A DNA stretch of 64,000 bases, taken from positions 323,045,925 through 323,109,924 of the forward strand of contig CM041776.1 of NCBI GenBank assembly GCA_023374045.1, in the 5' to 3' direction. Within the stretch, counting starts at the first letter, position 1; each line of letters begins with the position of its first letter. The notes under the pieces are model-generated. The model saw only the letters and a program-made list of their open reading frames with translations. It made no database searches and was not told the DNA's origin. This stretch comes from Limonium bicolor (Eukaryota; Streptophyta; Magnoliopsida; Caryophyllales; Plumbaginaceae). The position numbers and the translations under genes were made by a program. This document shows positions 21,103 through 35,010 of this stretch, in pieces.

Positions 21103-23171
21103 TGAAATACCCCAAACCTAGCTATGGTAATTAAATGTTAAACTATGATATAATAAGGCTAAATAATGCCTTAGAAACATTAGTAAACAATTTAAACCAT
21201 AGAAAACACAAGAAAACACTATGAAGACAATTTAAGCAAATACTTGCTCTAGACTTGGTGTAAACTTGATTAGGACCTAAAGATCATTATTAGACCTTAT
21301 TAACATGCTAATGAACATGTTAACTCAATTACCAAATAAAACCAACCTAAAAAACAAGCTAAAACATAAATTGTGCTTTTAGGAGTCTTACAGCACATTT
21401 TTGAAAAATTGTCTTAGAAATGGGTTTTGAGTGGCTAAATGTCTAAGATTATACCTTAATCAACATGTGTACTATTTAGTATCACATTAGGAAGCCTAAA
21501 TAAATGAGAAACCAAAAATATCACAAATATGTGCACTAATTATGAATAGTGACCAAATAGTGCCCAATTAAGCCTTAAGTCAACTTTGATTAGTTAAATG
21601 GTCAAACTAGCCCATAAATATCTTAATAAGAGGAGGGGGCCGGTTTTAGGGGAGGTGAGTCACCACCAAGGCTCCAAAAAAATTAGAAAAGAAGAGGGAA
21701 AAGTAAAAGAAGACTATTTACCTTTATTACCAAATATCTTACATAACTTACCTCTCTCCTCTCTTTTCTTCATTCTCTCCCTTCACCACCGGTTTTCTTC
21801 ATTCTATTCTTCTCCATTCACGTAAGTTTCAGCACTCATTCGTCTCCATCTTGTCTTGCTCACCAAAGTTGATATATAGCTCCAAATCAAAAACCAAGCA
21901 TAGATTATTGCTAGTTGGAGCAAGACCTTGCTTTTGGTCCTTTCAAAACTCTCAAAGATCAAGTTGGACTCCATTGGAGGAGATCCATTTGAAGATAAAA
22001 TTTCAGTTTCTAGAGATCCATTACTCCTCCTTTGATTCAAGGTAAGAAAAGCTTGAAAATCCAAGATTCTCTCCATTTTTGTTCATTACCGAAAATGACT
22101 TCTCATGGGGTCTTTTTTACTCCTTGAATTATCTTTGTTTCAATCTCCAAGAGACTAGTGGAGGTCTTCCTTGATTCCTCACCAAAGTCTATCTTAAGAC
22201 TCCAAAGGTAATCATCCATTTTAATGCATTAAACACTCCTTTGTAACCTAGGAATGATTCCATGAGTCTAGGTATATTACTTAGCACTCATTACCTTATT
22301 TGAATGTTGACTATAATATTAGCAAGTGAACAAAGCCTTGGCAGATTTTCAATCAAGAGAACCAAAGGAAGAGAAAGTGAGAAAAGCTTGGAAAACATAA
22401 GGTAAATGACTTACCTTAAGGTGGTTTATGTCTTAAGGAATGGTGTTTAGATAGATACCAAATGTAGTCTAGAGCTTACATTATATAATGAACTATATAA
22501 CCTAGGAAAATAACATGATTATACTTGTGAACTTGTGACTAAAGAGCCAATGGTAATTGAGTTAGTAAAACAACCATAAGGAGAATTATAAGAACATCTA
22601 TAATTGTTATGAGATTGAGTGTTATGTAATTGCAGGTTGAAAGCTCTAATTGTGGGAAATTCAGTGTTTAAATTTATGTCATTTAAGGGCCAAAGAGCCA
22701 TGTCGTTTAAGGGCCTAAGTGCCAAGCAATTTAAGTTTATGCACTATATTTTTAATTGGTGTAGTTTGAGTGTAATTTGTGTGTAGAGAACATCCATTGA
22801 GGATTTGATTGTCTTGGGTGGTTAAAGGATGAAAAACTATGCTTTTGGGTATAATAACATAGTAGGGAAGCTATGTCAAAATTTGGTTGAGAAACTAAGT
22901 GTTTTAAGGAGATATTATGACCTATAATGTACTAGGAATCATTGAGGTGTTCTTGAGGATTAGAATGACCTAGGGTTGTCTTGGAGGATTTAGAGAGTAA
23001 ATGGGTGACTTAAGTTCACCAAAATTATGGTATGATAAATGGTAAGACTTGTGCAAAAATTTGTAGGAAATGAGGTATTATTGTCTTGTAATGACTTAGG
23101 TATGAACTAGAGTATATAACCTTGAGAAATTTTTGAGTAGTTTGAGTAAAGGAAATGGGGATGAATAATGT
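21103..23171 (+). mobile_element. Probable LTR fragment starting TGAAATACCCC
   Basis: The left end resembles the TGAAATACC terminus of the chromovirus-like LTRs in this window. No matching 3' end or target duplication was found, and the next LTR (23172) abuts it. No coding content was recognised. Lower-complexity stretches with repeated AAGGGCC(A/T)AAG(A/T)GCCA occur near 22685-22725. Confidence 0.35.
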
Positions 23172-26039
23172 TGTAACACCCCACTCTTTAGACTTGTAAT
23201 AATCTCTCTCGTAGCATAATTAAAGACATCTCACAGCGGAAGTTAAACTACACTAATCCTCACTTGGATGTCACATGCCATTACTCGCCCATGCGAGTAA
23301 AGAAGCATAACCGTAATATAACAATTTACAACATCAACTAACCGCAGTGATGAGTGAGATATTTACTACTTTAACCCTATATACAAACTAATACCTATGA
23401 CAAGTGAGCACTTAAAGAATTCCCAAGGTTCCAACGTACTAACATGAATTAATCCTAGAAGCGTGATAAATAAAGGTCGAGGTCATCTACCCACGATCCT
23501 GTACTCCGGCGCCAATCATCATTCACTTGAAAAATAAAATATCGATGCCCATGGAGGGCTCATCACTTGGCCGAGTATGTTAATTATGTTGTCTTAGACC
23601 CTTTAGGTCACTTAGGTCAATTAGCCGTCTGAACATGAGTTTGATTACATGCTGGTTCAGTTTACAGTTTATGTAAACTGCAGTAAATAGCATAAATAAT
23701 CATACAACAATCCATCAAATGTAACAGTCCATTCACCACATACAATTCACAACATACCATATACCACATATTATAAATAACATACCACGTACCACATATT
23801 ATAAATAATCATACAACACGTAGTTACTTCCACTAGGATATTATAGTTTTTCCTTTAATTTATGTTAGTCACCATTAAGCCTTACTCTCAGTATCAATGG
23901 GTGTCATGTTAGGACAACCCGTAAATAACCTTACTAGACAGTAGTCCTCTCGTACACACGAGGTGCTCATTGCCAAGGATCATTCGATCCCGGGGCTTCC
24001 ACTTGCCTAATCAAGGCGTCCATGAATGGCCGAAGCCGTGTGCCAAAAGCGGCACCCTTTGTCCAACAGTCTATCTAGGCTCGTCAGAATATAGAGGGAG
24101 TCGGTCTGATACGGACATTATACTCCGGTGATCACCAATGCACAACCAACTAGTCGAGACTAATTGGATTCCCATACCATGTACCTTAACCAACACTCTC
24201 CAATATGTGATTAATCCTTAATCGACTACCCTAAGTAAATTCTTAGGTCTTGGAGAAGTTTCTACCATTTATTACTTGAAGTCTTATGTACTTCCCTAGC
24301 AATAGTCTAGGATATAGTTATGTTCGAGTATCAAGCTCTAGAGACTGGGGATCCTGAGTCTCGTTCCTAAGTGTTTTACTTAGGTCAATATAGAATAATG
24401 ATTTCAGATATTAGAATTCCAATCATACGAGCAATCATAGTAATGTTGTCTGAAAACGTCGTGCACAATAATAATCGCGTAGCAAATCAACGTCTAATCC
24501 ACATAACATGCATAGCAAACATATCGCTCTTGTCACATAGTCAGGCAATTACACGAACCGAGGTTTCTCTCAGATGTTCGGACCACACAATGAACATACC
24601 GTGCACCGTAGTAATCGCTAGCGTGAAGATTCACGCTAATCCGGTACTCCTCATACCTCATCCTCTAGCATACGTCCTCTAATGCGCTCAACTCTGGAAT
24701 ACGAGACTACATATTAGCTCTCTATAATACGAACTAATTCGCTATCCCGACTAGTCGCTAATCCCCCCTAGTAATTACCTCGTGATTGCTCAGTGTCTAT
24801 CTTAAGGGTTTTAAACGATTTAGGACTAGTTAAATCATCCTCTAACTATATTGTAATTAACATGTAGTATTTATTTACTACTTAGGATTTAATACAAATA
24901 ACCTATCTCATTTATTCATAGGTTTGCTATTTATATATAACACACACATCCATATAGTTTGTTACTATATGTTAATTACATCCTTGACTCAACTTTTATT
25001 CAACCTTTCAAATTATGAGTTGGTCAACTCGACCTCTTTGGTCAACTAAGTTGACTTAGCCAATAATGCTGACTTGGTTAGTTTATCCAAGTACATAAGT
25101 CTATACAGTTCATATTATAACCTTTGTATTATATAATCCACTCACCATTTAATATGTTATACTTTAACACAAGGGCTTTATAACCAATGTGTTATAATTT
25201 ATCTTCTCATCTTATAACATCTATTACTCAATATTATATGGTTCCCCACCATATCATATAATCCATTCACTTCTGTAGACACCAAAAATTCTCACCCCAT
25301 AAAGCAAGTTTCGAAACAATAAATAAAATAAGGGGGGGTCGTCGCCTTTCTCGACGAAACGTATTACGTCGCGCCAAGACGAAACTGTTATTTTATGACA
25401 ATTTTTTTTTAAATCAATTTTCAAAGCATCTGTTTTCAAGCTTGTCCCTTTTTGTTATTTACTTTTTACCATTTTATTTCCGAAAGATTTCATGTTAGTC
25501 CGTTCTGTTTACTCATTTATTTACTATTCGTTTTGTCTCGGTTCATGCTATTTCGTTACTTGTTTATTTTATCTCATTTCATTTTATTGATACTTTTACC
25601 TGTATTCTCTTTATTAGTACTTGTTATTTATTTTTCCTTTATCGTTATCATTTAAAAAATCATTTCATCATTTCATGTACATTTTCACTATTATCTTTCA
25701 TACTAGCATGTTTTGTTTTGTCGCCAATTCGACTAAATCTCCTCTCATCTCATTTCATTTTGTTCTTTCGTTTTCCTATCTTATTTACATGCTACTCGTA
25801 CGTATGCACTTCAACTCCTATCTTTATTCGTTTGTACTTCAAATACCATGTCATTATGTTATTACTTTATTTTATGTAATTATTATTGTCGTTCCATAAT
25901 TTCATGACTTTTGGGAAGAAAAAAAAAACATTTCATCTTTCGTTTTATTGTATGTCTCCATAATAGCATTTTAAAAAGATCTTTTTTAGCTCAAATTGAA
26001 GTTGTATTTTTATTTTTAACAAACATGTGCTAAGTTCTG

Positions 26040-26110
26040 TCTTAGCACAACCGGTTGATGTGTGTTGAAGTCATGCGAATGACCGGGGTTCAAACCTGGG
26101 GGAGAGCAAG
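26040..26110 (+). other. tRNA-like pol III box segment inside the LTR
   Basis: TAGCACAACCGG (A box-like) is followed about 35 bp later by GGGGTTCAAACCTGG, a good match to the B box GGTTCRANNCC. The homologous part of the other LTR copy (about 45425-45490) keeps AACCGGTT and AAGTTCAAAACTGG. It may be a tRNA or SINE head absorbed into the LTR. It does not fold as an intact tRNA gene by eye. Confidence 0.4.
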
Positions 26111-29100
26111 ATGGAGTTTTATATTTTTTGCCTTGATAGCCCGGACCAAACGTAGCCCATCTGGGATGGATCCGGTCCGATCCAAACGAGGCCCAAAGGG
26201 TGTTGACCCGAGGTCTAGAGGCCTGTTTAGACAGCCCATATTTATCCAAAAAAACCTAGATTTGTTTATAAAAGAGACCATCCCCATTTACATCGGTAAA
26301 AAAACAGAAAAAATACAAACTGTGCCCTTGCCCTGTTCCATTCTCTTTAATCACGCCGGTCTTGCATCGAAACTGTGGAACAGGATACATGTTGTTCTGA
26401 ACTTCTTTTCATGCTCATCTTCACGGTAATTTGCAATAAAAAAACTGGTGAACCCATAACAACATGCTCGACACCTTCATCTTCCTCTCATTCAACCACT
26501 CTTCTTCTGCTCCATCTTCAAACACAAATACCCTAATCTACCCACCAAAGTGACGGTAAGCCGGCCTCCCCTCTCGATGATCCGTCTTTCTTCTTCGACC
26601 TCTACAGAAACAAAGAAAAATCCCTGAACTCGTGAGCGAAATCGAGATACCAGCCACCACTAATTTCTCCCATCTTCTCCTACTTCCTCCTTCAATAAAA
26701 ATCCCAACCGGAGAACTCCTCCTGGGCTTGGCGACCAAGAGCAATACCCTCGACCAATTCCATTCCCCAGTCTGCCCATCTCCACGCTCTTTCTCTGAAC
26801 ACCGCCGTCTCCGACTTCCCAAAAAGTCCGAGATTCCACGAAGATCTCCTCACAAAATCCCTGGTTTCTTGACAATTTTCGAAGTATCAGGCCCGCCTGA
26901 GCACTGAATCGTCTCGCCTCCATCTTGGTGCCTCGACCGAACCTGGCTTTGTGGTCTGAATCCGACACCACCACGGTTTCCCTTCTTCTCCCCGTCTATT
27001 TCCTTGTTTCATCATTTGACTTATGTTATTCGTGTCTCTCTGCGGGTCAAAGCTCAACTCAACAACCGCGTCTGAGTTTAAGTTCGGTCATTTGACTTAG
27101 CTATTTTGTTCTAGCTTCTTTTCGAAACTTATACTGCCTGTATGTACTCCATGTTTGATTGAGGCTTATCATGTGCTAGTCCCATCCGAAATCTCACGGC
27201 CCTGTGTGGATATCAATGGGTCATTGGGTTTGCGATTTTTTTTCTTTCATGTTCATCTTTCTTCCCTCTCGTTTGGTTTAATCCGAGGGGGACTTGCAAC
27301 CCTGTCAAGCGCCACCAACAACCAGACCGATTCTGGGCCAGGGTCTGTATATTAATTGATTGCTATTTTCTTGTGAAACCCACTGCTTCCAGTTTGCTTA
27401 TGCTTGTGCGGGTGTAACATTTGCTTTGCCTGATCTGAAAGGAATGGTAGTTGCTCCTCTCGCACACCAGTTTAATTTGAGATGTGTTGGGGGTAAGAGG
27501 AAAATAGTTCATTCCAGGACCAGATTCATCAAGCCTGTCAATACTTAGCCTGAAAAGGGAGTTCTCACCCATATTCAGTTTGATCTTTGCTTAGTTATTT
27601 TCATGATTTCAATTTTCAGTATGTTTTCATTGATCATGTTTTGTGTTTGACCGAGGTAATGGGATTTGGAATTCTGAGCCAAGCTTGCGGACTCGTGGCT
27701 GAGCTTGCGTATGCTGGACAACCCTTGCAAAGTTTGTGGATCTTGGACACTTCAGTAGCGCTTGCACTCGTCTGGCTTATGAACTCACACCTGGTTTGTT
27801 CTGTTGAGGAGATCTCCTCTGTCCATCCTATTGCACCCATTTCTAAATATTTTTGGGTCCATGACTTCCATATGAAGTAACACTTGGATGTTTGTCGGAA
27901 AATGCATATTAATCTCATTGGCTTTTTTCATAATCTATTCAGTTTCCTTTTGTTGTGAGCATTAAATTGATTTGCATTCGGTTCAGGTTTTCTTATTTGG
28001 CTCATCTATTCGAAGAGATTGGTAAATGCATTAGAATAAGGGAATAAGATCATTCTAACTACAACTGTTTGGGTAGCATTAATCGGTTCTGGAAAAGGTT
28101 GTCCCATGCTCTCTGTTTTAATCTTGGTCCAATAATGTGAAACTAATTAGTAGCCGTGTTTAAGACTCACAAAACAAAAGAAAGAAGTGAAGGGAAAAAT
28201 AAGTGATTTCTTGGACTTGAGTAGCAATTCTTTTCTTAAGGTTTTTGCTCGTCTGTCTATCTACCATGATCGTTTGCGCTGGATTTATTTCTTTTACTGC
28301 CATCGTTTTGGTTTATCTCTATTTCATTGTAATTTGTTAATTTTGCTTTATTACTTCTAACATTTAAGCCTTAGTTACTAGACCTTAAGACCAAGCCTTA
28401 AGATAGAGGGTGAATCCTAAGATTTAGGTGAGCCATGGTCCCACCTAATAAATTAGATGATCCCTACACCCAAACCACACCTTATTATATTAATAATGAT
28501 AACAAAAAAAGATCTTCAAATTCAAAAAAAAAAAGAGCAATTCATTTCACAAGTCCCAAACCCAAAATCAGACCCTAAACTTCATTAGTCAACTTGGCCT
28601 AAAATCTAAAATCAGTCCTCAACTCATTTCTAAAATCTGGTCAATGTCCAAACTCAGCCCAATAATCCAAACTTGGGCCCCTTTTCAATTCAGCCCAATA
28701 ACCAATTGAGACCAAGATCCAAACCAAGTCAAAAATCCAAGTCAGACCCAAGGCCTAAATCACATTTTGTCCAAATCCCAACCAAGGCCCAATTTTTTAC
28801 CCGATTCCAACAAGGCCTAATTTTCCTGATCCCAAATAGGGCCCATAGGCCAATTTGGCCCAAGACCAAATCAAAGACCCACTTGGCCCATTAAAACCAC
28901 TTTCAAGCCCAACATTTGGCCCAATCCGACCCGGCCCAATTCGACTTGGCCAATCCAACTCGGACCATTTTCCAATTTTGGCCCAAACCCAATTTAATCC
29001 CAAATTCAAACCCAATTCAATTCAAGCCCAATTCGTTTTCAATTCAGCTCAGTCCAAGCCTTATTCAGTTCAATCCAATTCAAACTCATTGTGAATCCCG

Positions 29101-29502
29101 TTCAAACTCCAAAAATCCAAAACATTCCTCTTTGCTTAGCTTTAATTGAAAACTGCTGGAAATCTCTTTTCTCAAATTTTCAAACAATCATTTTATTCAA
29201 ACTTCATCAAGCTTTCAAAAGAAACCATTTTGTGGAATTTTAAAAGGAAAACTCTTCTCACATCACAGAAAACTCTTCTCAAACGCAGAAAGTTCTTCTC
29301 ACATATACAGAAAGTTTTCTCCCAAAAACATTTCTCAAAATCAGTGTTTCTTCATTGAGAATTCCGAACAACTCCAAACATTTTCCAACTCAGTTTTCAA
29401 ACTAAAAAATAAGCCGTTTTTGGGGAACATGTAATGTCTAACACCTTCAAAGAACGTTTTCTTCCTTGTTAGACATCACTTGTCTCTCTTCTAAATAAAA
29501 AT

Positions 29503-29655
29503 CCGAGGCGGGGCACTGGGGTCATAACCTCCCTTGTCGCAGTCTGGATCTCTTTAGGTGGGGCATTAGGGTGACAAACCTCTCCTAATTACAGCCTAGA
29601 TTTTTACAAGGCGGGGTGCTAGGGAAGTAGCGACCTTCCTAGTTGCAGCCGGGAT
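29503..29655 (+). repeat. Three tandem units of about 55 bp in the solo LTR
   Basis: Units start at about 29508 (GGCGGGGCACTGGGGT), 29556 (GGTGGGGCATTAGGGT) and 29610 (GGCGGGGTGCTAGGGA). Each ends near GCAG(T/C)C(T/C/G)GGAT or a variant. Unit divergence shows that the array is old. Confidence 0.6.
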
Positions 29656-30099
29656 TTTAGAATCGTCTAACTCCCTTCCACTCGATTTCAGTATTTTCGG
29701 CTTTTAATGTTTTAAACCCGGGAGTTAGAGACTTTATTTGGGTTCGACCGAGAACATCTCATTCATGGTGTTTCTCTCTGAACCCTATTTTTCGACATAA
29801 ATTCAATGCCCCATCTTTCGAGCCTCGGCACTTACCATTAATTAAGTGTCGTGTTCGAGGGGGTACATAGGGTAATCCCTCGAGATTATCCGCCCTTTTA
29901 CAATAAAATGATTTTCCTCAATCGCCTTCAAACCTCAAATTTAAAAAACTCGGGATCTCTATTCAAATACCAATTGCCTCACACACTCAAATAATCTTCA
30001 AAACTCCAAATCACTTCATACCCAAATCATCATTCAAACTCCAACTCGCATTAAACTCAAATCCTCTTACAAATTCCAACTTCATTCAAACTTCCAAAG

Positions 30100-30235
30100 T
30101 CTCACAGGCCCGAGCGTCTCATAGACTCGAACATTTCACGAACTCGAATGTCTCACAGACCCGAGCGTCTCACAGACTCAATCATTATGAGATTTCAATG
30201 TCTTACAGACCTGGGCGTCTCACAGACTCTAACCT
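30100..30235 (+). repeat. Short tandem array with CTCACAGACTCGA units
   Basis: About six degenerate units of 20-22 bp of the type GTCTCACAGACTCGAAC or GTCTCACAGACCCGAGC. Confidence 0.6.
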
Positions 30236-31659
30236 CCTAAAACCCGAAACTTCTTGAAACTTCTAATCCTCCTAAATCTCAAACACTACAAATATCCTCA
30301 AGCTCCACAAACATCAAAACTTCCAAATCCCTAAAAACTGAACTACGTAAGGTCTGATCTCAATAGGGAGTTGAGTACGTAGGCAACCCACACAGGGTGC
30401 GGCCCCACACCAATCAAAATACTCTTTTGTCATCATCCATCTCACCTTCAAAGAACGTCGTTCGCTTCCAACCCTCAATTATCTCAAAACACTCAAACCT
30501 CCTTCAACTCCCACAAACTTCAAACCATTGAACTCCAAGTCTTGTCTCTTCATTCAACCTCAGACTTTTCTCAAATCCTCATTCTATACTCACCCGAATT
30601 CAGCAATTCCTCTCCTTGGCGCTAGCTTGGCAGAAAAGCTTGCCTCACCCACTCTCTTTCTCTCCTCCTGTCCTAATCCTATCATTGGCTTTTAAATGAA
30701 TCTCTTTAATAAGGTTTTGAAAGAAGACAATTCTGACAATTGGAGACCGAGGTTTCCTCGGGCACCAATCCGAAGTCGTGGTCGTTGCCACTTCTAAGGG
30801 GTGTAACCCAGTACGAACCCACAATGGAATCTCTGACATGACCAGATAAGTCCTATCCATAGGCAACAATCTCAGAGTCAATTAACGGTTCTTAGAACCC
30901 TCTTTCCCTTCCTTCCTAGTATCTTAGGTCAAACTAGGTGGCGACTCTAGTCAATTCCGCCTTATAGAGGCATAAGTCCGCGTGGAGCCCATTGAGAGCG
31001 GGTGTAGTGCTCACTAGCATTCCCCATAAGCTTTCTGGGAAAGACGGACGATAGAGTAGGTTTGAGGGATACCAAGAATAACGGGTTTTCGCCCTCCATA
31101 GAATGACATTTTCTAGGATCTAGACTTCTTAGCCAAACCATATTTAGATAGACCCCCCTCATACCGAAAAATCACCCTCCACAACTTCATATATCCTTAT
31201 ATATATATATATATGAATTATAAGACTCATTTGTTAAATGGTATATCTTATCATTTTCTATAAGGTAATTAACCTCACTTGACTATGTTATTTTATACAA
31301 GCCAATATTAGGATTATAATCCTAAGGTTATGTAACATTTTATAGTACATTACTAAACTTCTAAAGTCTATTTAATAGTCCACATTATTTTATACCCTTA
31401 TTATTTCATCACTTGTACTAATTTCATTAATGACATAAATACTTCATGATTGTTGTAATATTTATCAAATTATAGAGCATAGTCTGATATTCAATCCTAA
31501 TCTTCATATTGTACATATAACACAAGAGTTTTATTATTTACTAAATCCGTATTGGCATTACATTATTTAGCCAAGTAACTTCCAACCTCAGAGTTCAAAT
31601 CCAATTATACTATATCTTATAAGTTAATTTCTCTCTCATCTAGTATAATCTAATTCGCT

Positions 31660-31795
31660 AATTATATATACATATTTATACATATATATACATAGTCTCA
31701 TTGATCCCAATGTTAACCCTTTATGTACATATACATATTTATACACATATATATAGTCTCATAATTTCTAATGTTGACCCTTCATATATACATAC
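31660..31795. repeat. Two tandem units of about 65 bp, AT-rich
   Basis: Both units contain TACATATTTATACA(C/T)ATATATA, then TAGTCTCAT, then AATGTT(A/G)ACCCTT. They lie in the right part of LTR A. Confidence 0.5.
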
Positions 31796-33773
31796 ATTTA
31801 CACCTACCCTCTCATAGATAATATCAACTTGAACACTTATAAATTAATACTGATTTTATAAAACAATTCCTTAATTACCTCGACCCACCAAATTAAATTC
31901 TATTTAACTCATTAATCCCTACTATCCTTGCAAATCAAACCCCAAGCTAAGTGGCCCATAATACTTTCCTTGTTACCTACTCCAAGTGGGTTACCTTAGC
32001 CCACAAACCTGGCCCAATTTTATATATTGATTTCTACAAATTCTAATTCGGGCTTAATCCCATTACAAAATATAAATATCTAGTTAGAAACCCTACTTTC
32101 TAATTTCTAATTAATTAATTTCCTATTAAGTCTTAGCCCATACCCTCAACTTAACGTGTACTAACCCAAAATGACATAAAGTCCACTAATTACATACTTA
32201 CACACTAAAAACCTAAAACTTAAACTAGCCGGTCAGGGTGTCTCATTACCACCTTAATAACCCAAAATTCACCGTCAAATACTAATTTGTTATCCCCAAG
32301 ACAGTTATCAACTTGACAAACATTATCACCATTTACTTCCACTACCTCATTTCAAGCTAGTACAGCCCGTTAAAACTTTTGTTACTATTTTTTTCTTTTA
32401 TTTTTGATCACTTAATCCCACATAATACTAAATTTCCATTTATTTACAATCCAATAACTTTAATACTAATTTCTCTGGTTAACCCTAAATTACTAATTTA
32501 ATCCAAACCCCTACTTTCATTTTGACTTGGTCAGACCCCAAATCCGATTTTTGATATCAACCCTAATTTGGCCCTAGTTCCAATTCTGACCAAATTCCAA
32601 TTGATTGAATTTGCACCTTTGACCAGATTGAATTTCTAATTCAATTTGGTTAACCTATTTTAATCTTGACTAGTCGAAATTCTAAATTTGCTTTTGATTT
32701 ACTTATTTCAATGTTGACCAATCTTTTCAAAATTACAAATTGACTCAAAACTTTCCACATTTGCGTTTCTACCCCAGGAGTTCTCAGATCCACCTTTTTG
32801 CCCTAAGTTTCAGACGTGTTGTAACATCCCTACCGCTAAATACGCCATTACCTCATAATCGCCTCATTAATCATTACAACTGCAGCGGAAATTCTACAAA
32901 CACGGAGGGTGAAACAACGCCGTTAGCCACCCACGTGACTATCAAGGCCTAACAATAACAGTACCGGTCTGATGGACTAGTAATACCCGAGTACTCATAC
33001 AAATACAATAACATTCTCTCATAATTTTCAAACCGAGTCTTGTACAATCCTTACTCACTATCATACCGAGTCTATTACAAATTCTATGCTGATAACACGC
33101 TCGGTCTTACCCTACCAATACATACAATACAAATGTATCCAACAGGTTACCCATGCTTAACCGCCATCCCCGTCCTACACTCGTACGGTATTCACTCCAA
33201 CGAACCTGTAAAGTAAAAATAGCGCCCCAAGGGGCTCAGCATATTGCTGGTATGAAATTCGCATACCCCGCGTACTAACGGGGGTACGCCGATTACTTCG
33301 TCGAGAACATGGGATTCGTTTTAATTCAACAATCATGCTCAATAACTAAACATTAACCATGCACAACAGCGCAAACATGCTCACGTTCAAAGATAAGCAA
33401 GGAATACAATCCACACGAATATCACATCAAGCTCGGTAATTCATTTACCTTAATCTTAAACCTTGAGAGACCGTATCTCAAGTGAGTTTCATTCTTGTTA
33501 ATCACCAACTTTCCATCCCAACCGGATGGGTTACTTGTCTCCTAGATCTTTAGACGCTCTCGGTCCCAATCTAGTTTCCTTAATTATTCCACTCTTGAAC
33601 AATTTTAGGTTAAGCCTCGCAGGCCTCCGGACATAGACGTATATAGGTCTCACCACTAGGCTTTTATAATCTCAAAACGGGATTAGAAACATTCTCTCAT
33701 GTTCCCTATTTCCTATCCCATAATACCCAGCTTACTTTTTTAGACGGGTAAGCTCTGCCAGTCTCACTCCAAT

Positions 33774-33830
33774 CGGGCACCACTATGTGGCACACGGCCC
33801 CGCAGGGCACCACTATGTGGCACACGGCCC
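33774..33830. repeat. Direct repeat, two 27-bp units
   Basis: GGGCACCACTATGTGGCACA occurs twice, 30 bp apart, inside LTR B. Confidence 0.7.
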
Positions 33831-34810
33831 GGTAACAAGGGAGTTCGACCATGGATTCGGAAACAAACGCTCTGTTGTTTCCTTTTCCTTGCACGCGTGA
33901 CTCACAATCCCCCTAACCCAACTCTCGGGTTAGTGATAATACATATTCATATATAAATATATATATACTAGTCAGCCGCATATCTTTCGATGCTATCTTA
34001 CAACTTAGGAGGTTTTCCCTAATTCGCTGTGTTCACCCATTTATGGGTCACCCCTACACTTCCATTCACTTAAACGTTATTGTTATTTTCTCACTTTGAG
34101 TCGGATCCCCGTATGGGAGGTTGACTAATCATAAAAGGGAGTTCATTAATCCCGTTTAACACTCTACACGTTTGGAAGAGTTCGTAATGTTTAGTTTATC
34201 TTGTTCTGTAATTGAGGATTCTTATGTGTTCCTCATGTTTAAATCGTTTCATGTTTCGACTCTTACTACGAGTCGTTAAACAAACATTACTCCTTTTCTA
34301 GTCGGTCTACAACACTAAATGAGACCACACAATCAACAAGGATAATTAGCACATGTAACATGCATCAAGATATACATCAAAAGCAATAAATCATTTTCAT
34401 GCTTTAATCTTGCTTTAGTTGACACACAAGCAAACAACACACAAATCAGTGTAACCATGTTAGCATACAGGGCATGAGAAAATCATACCTTACACCATGG
34501 TTTTACTTTACCGGGTCACTCACATTGCTCGGTTCACACTTGATCCTCTGATAATGTTTCAAACATTTTCTATTAATATCAAGCTCATACGATACGTAAA
34601 CTTATTACTCCCATGCTCACCCCGGTTTCCCGTTATTCCTTAACCTTGTTTATGTGGTCTTAAGTTCACAACTTTCTAATTCACTTATAGAACTTGTTTA
34701 TACTTCTTAGGACATTTATATGTCACCAAACAAGTCCTAAACAACATCTAAAACCAATACCAATAAATCCCCCACCTTCTAATGCCTTAAAACTACTTTC
34801 AGTGCATTTT

Positions 34811-35010
34811 TGGGGGTGGTCCAGGACTTGGTCCGGACCCAAAGTCCCGGACCAATGCTGAACTTCACTTTCAACCAATTTTCTTGCTTGGTACGGGTCC
34901 TGGTCCTGGTCCTGGACTAGGGTCCCGGACCACCTGTATTCTTTTTTTTTTCGGGGCATTTTTATGCTTGGTCCGGGACTTGGTCCGGCCCCTAAGTCCT
35001 GGACCCTACT
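34811..35010. repeat. Palindromic GGTCCGGGAC/GTCCCGGACC array in LTR B
   Basis: Repeated GGTCC(G/T)G(G/A)(A/C)(C/T) blocks and their complements, including GGTCCGGACCC, TGGTCCTGGTCC and TCCCGGACCA. The arrangement is like the TGTCCGAAC arrays in other LTRs of this window, but with a different core. Confidence 0.6.

Larger units (their letters stand above)
25274..31183 (+). mobile_element. 5.9-kb solo LTR, Ogre/Tat-like, starting TGTAGACACC
   Basis: It begins TGTAGACACC and ends CCTCCACA, flanked by the perfect duplication ACTTC at 25269-25273 and 31184-31188. No gag or pol motif occurs in it. GGTGGCGACTC near 30940, close to the right end, resembles sequence near the 3' end of LTRs of large Ty3 elements. 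Inside, in order: a T-rich tract (25450-25900), a pol III box-like segment (26040-26110), a stretch rich in GGCCCAA/CCCAA (28560-29100) and two tandem repeat blocks. A second copy of its start occurs at 44574. It could also be a complete non-autonomous element without coding capacity. Confidence 0.7.
23172..32710 (-). mobile_element. Chromovirus-like LTR (A), split by the 25274-31183 insertion
   Basis: It starts TGTAACACCCC and shares a CAGCGGAA segment about 70 bp inside with the LTRs at 32820 and 55661. A candidate right end is TTTAC...TATTTCA at 32710, where ATGT follows, matching ATGT just before 23172. This would be a solo LTR of about 3.6 kb without the insertion. An alternative right end is at 32245, followed by a purine-rich tract on the minus strand. 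No genes are seen. Confidence 0.4.

Noticed and set aside
24371..24682. 103-codon open frame in LTR A
   Set aside because: It lies in LTR sequence without codon bias, homology or conserved context.
26055..26974. Overlapping open frames on both strands near 26.0-27.0 kb suggestive of a gene
   Set aside because: They lie inside the 5.9-kb LTR bounded by a perfect target duplication, and none shows a protein family signature.
25254..31188. Functional tRNA gene at the pol III box-like segment
   Set aside because: The box B match is good, but the stems of a cloverleaf and the 3' acceptor do not pair by eye.
32231..32260. Alternative right end of LTR A at 32245 (GGTCAGGGTGTCTCA followed by a minus-strand purine tract)
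   Set aside because: No matching target duplication. The end at 32710 has the TTTAC...TATTTCA terminus and an ATGT match, though it is also not certain.
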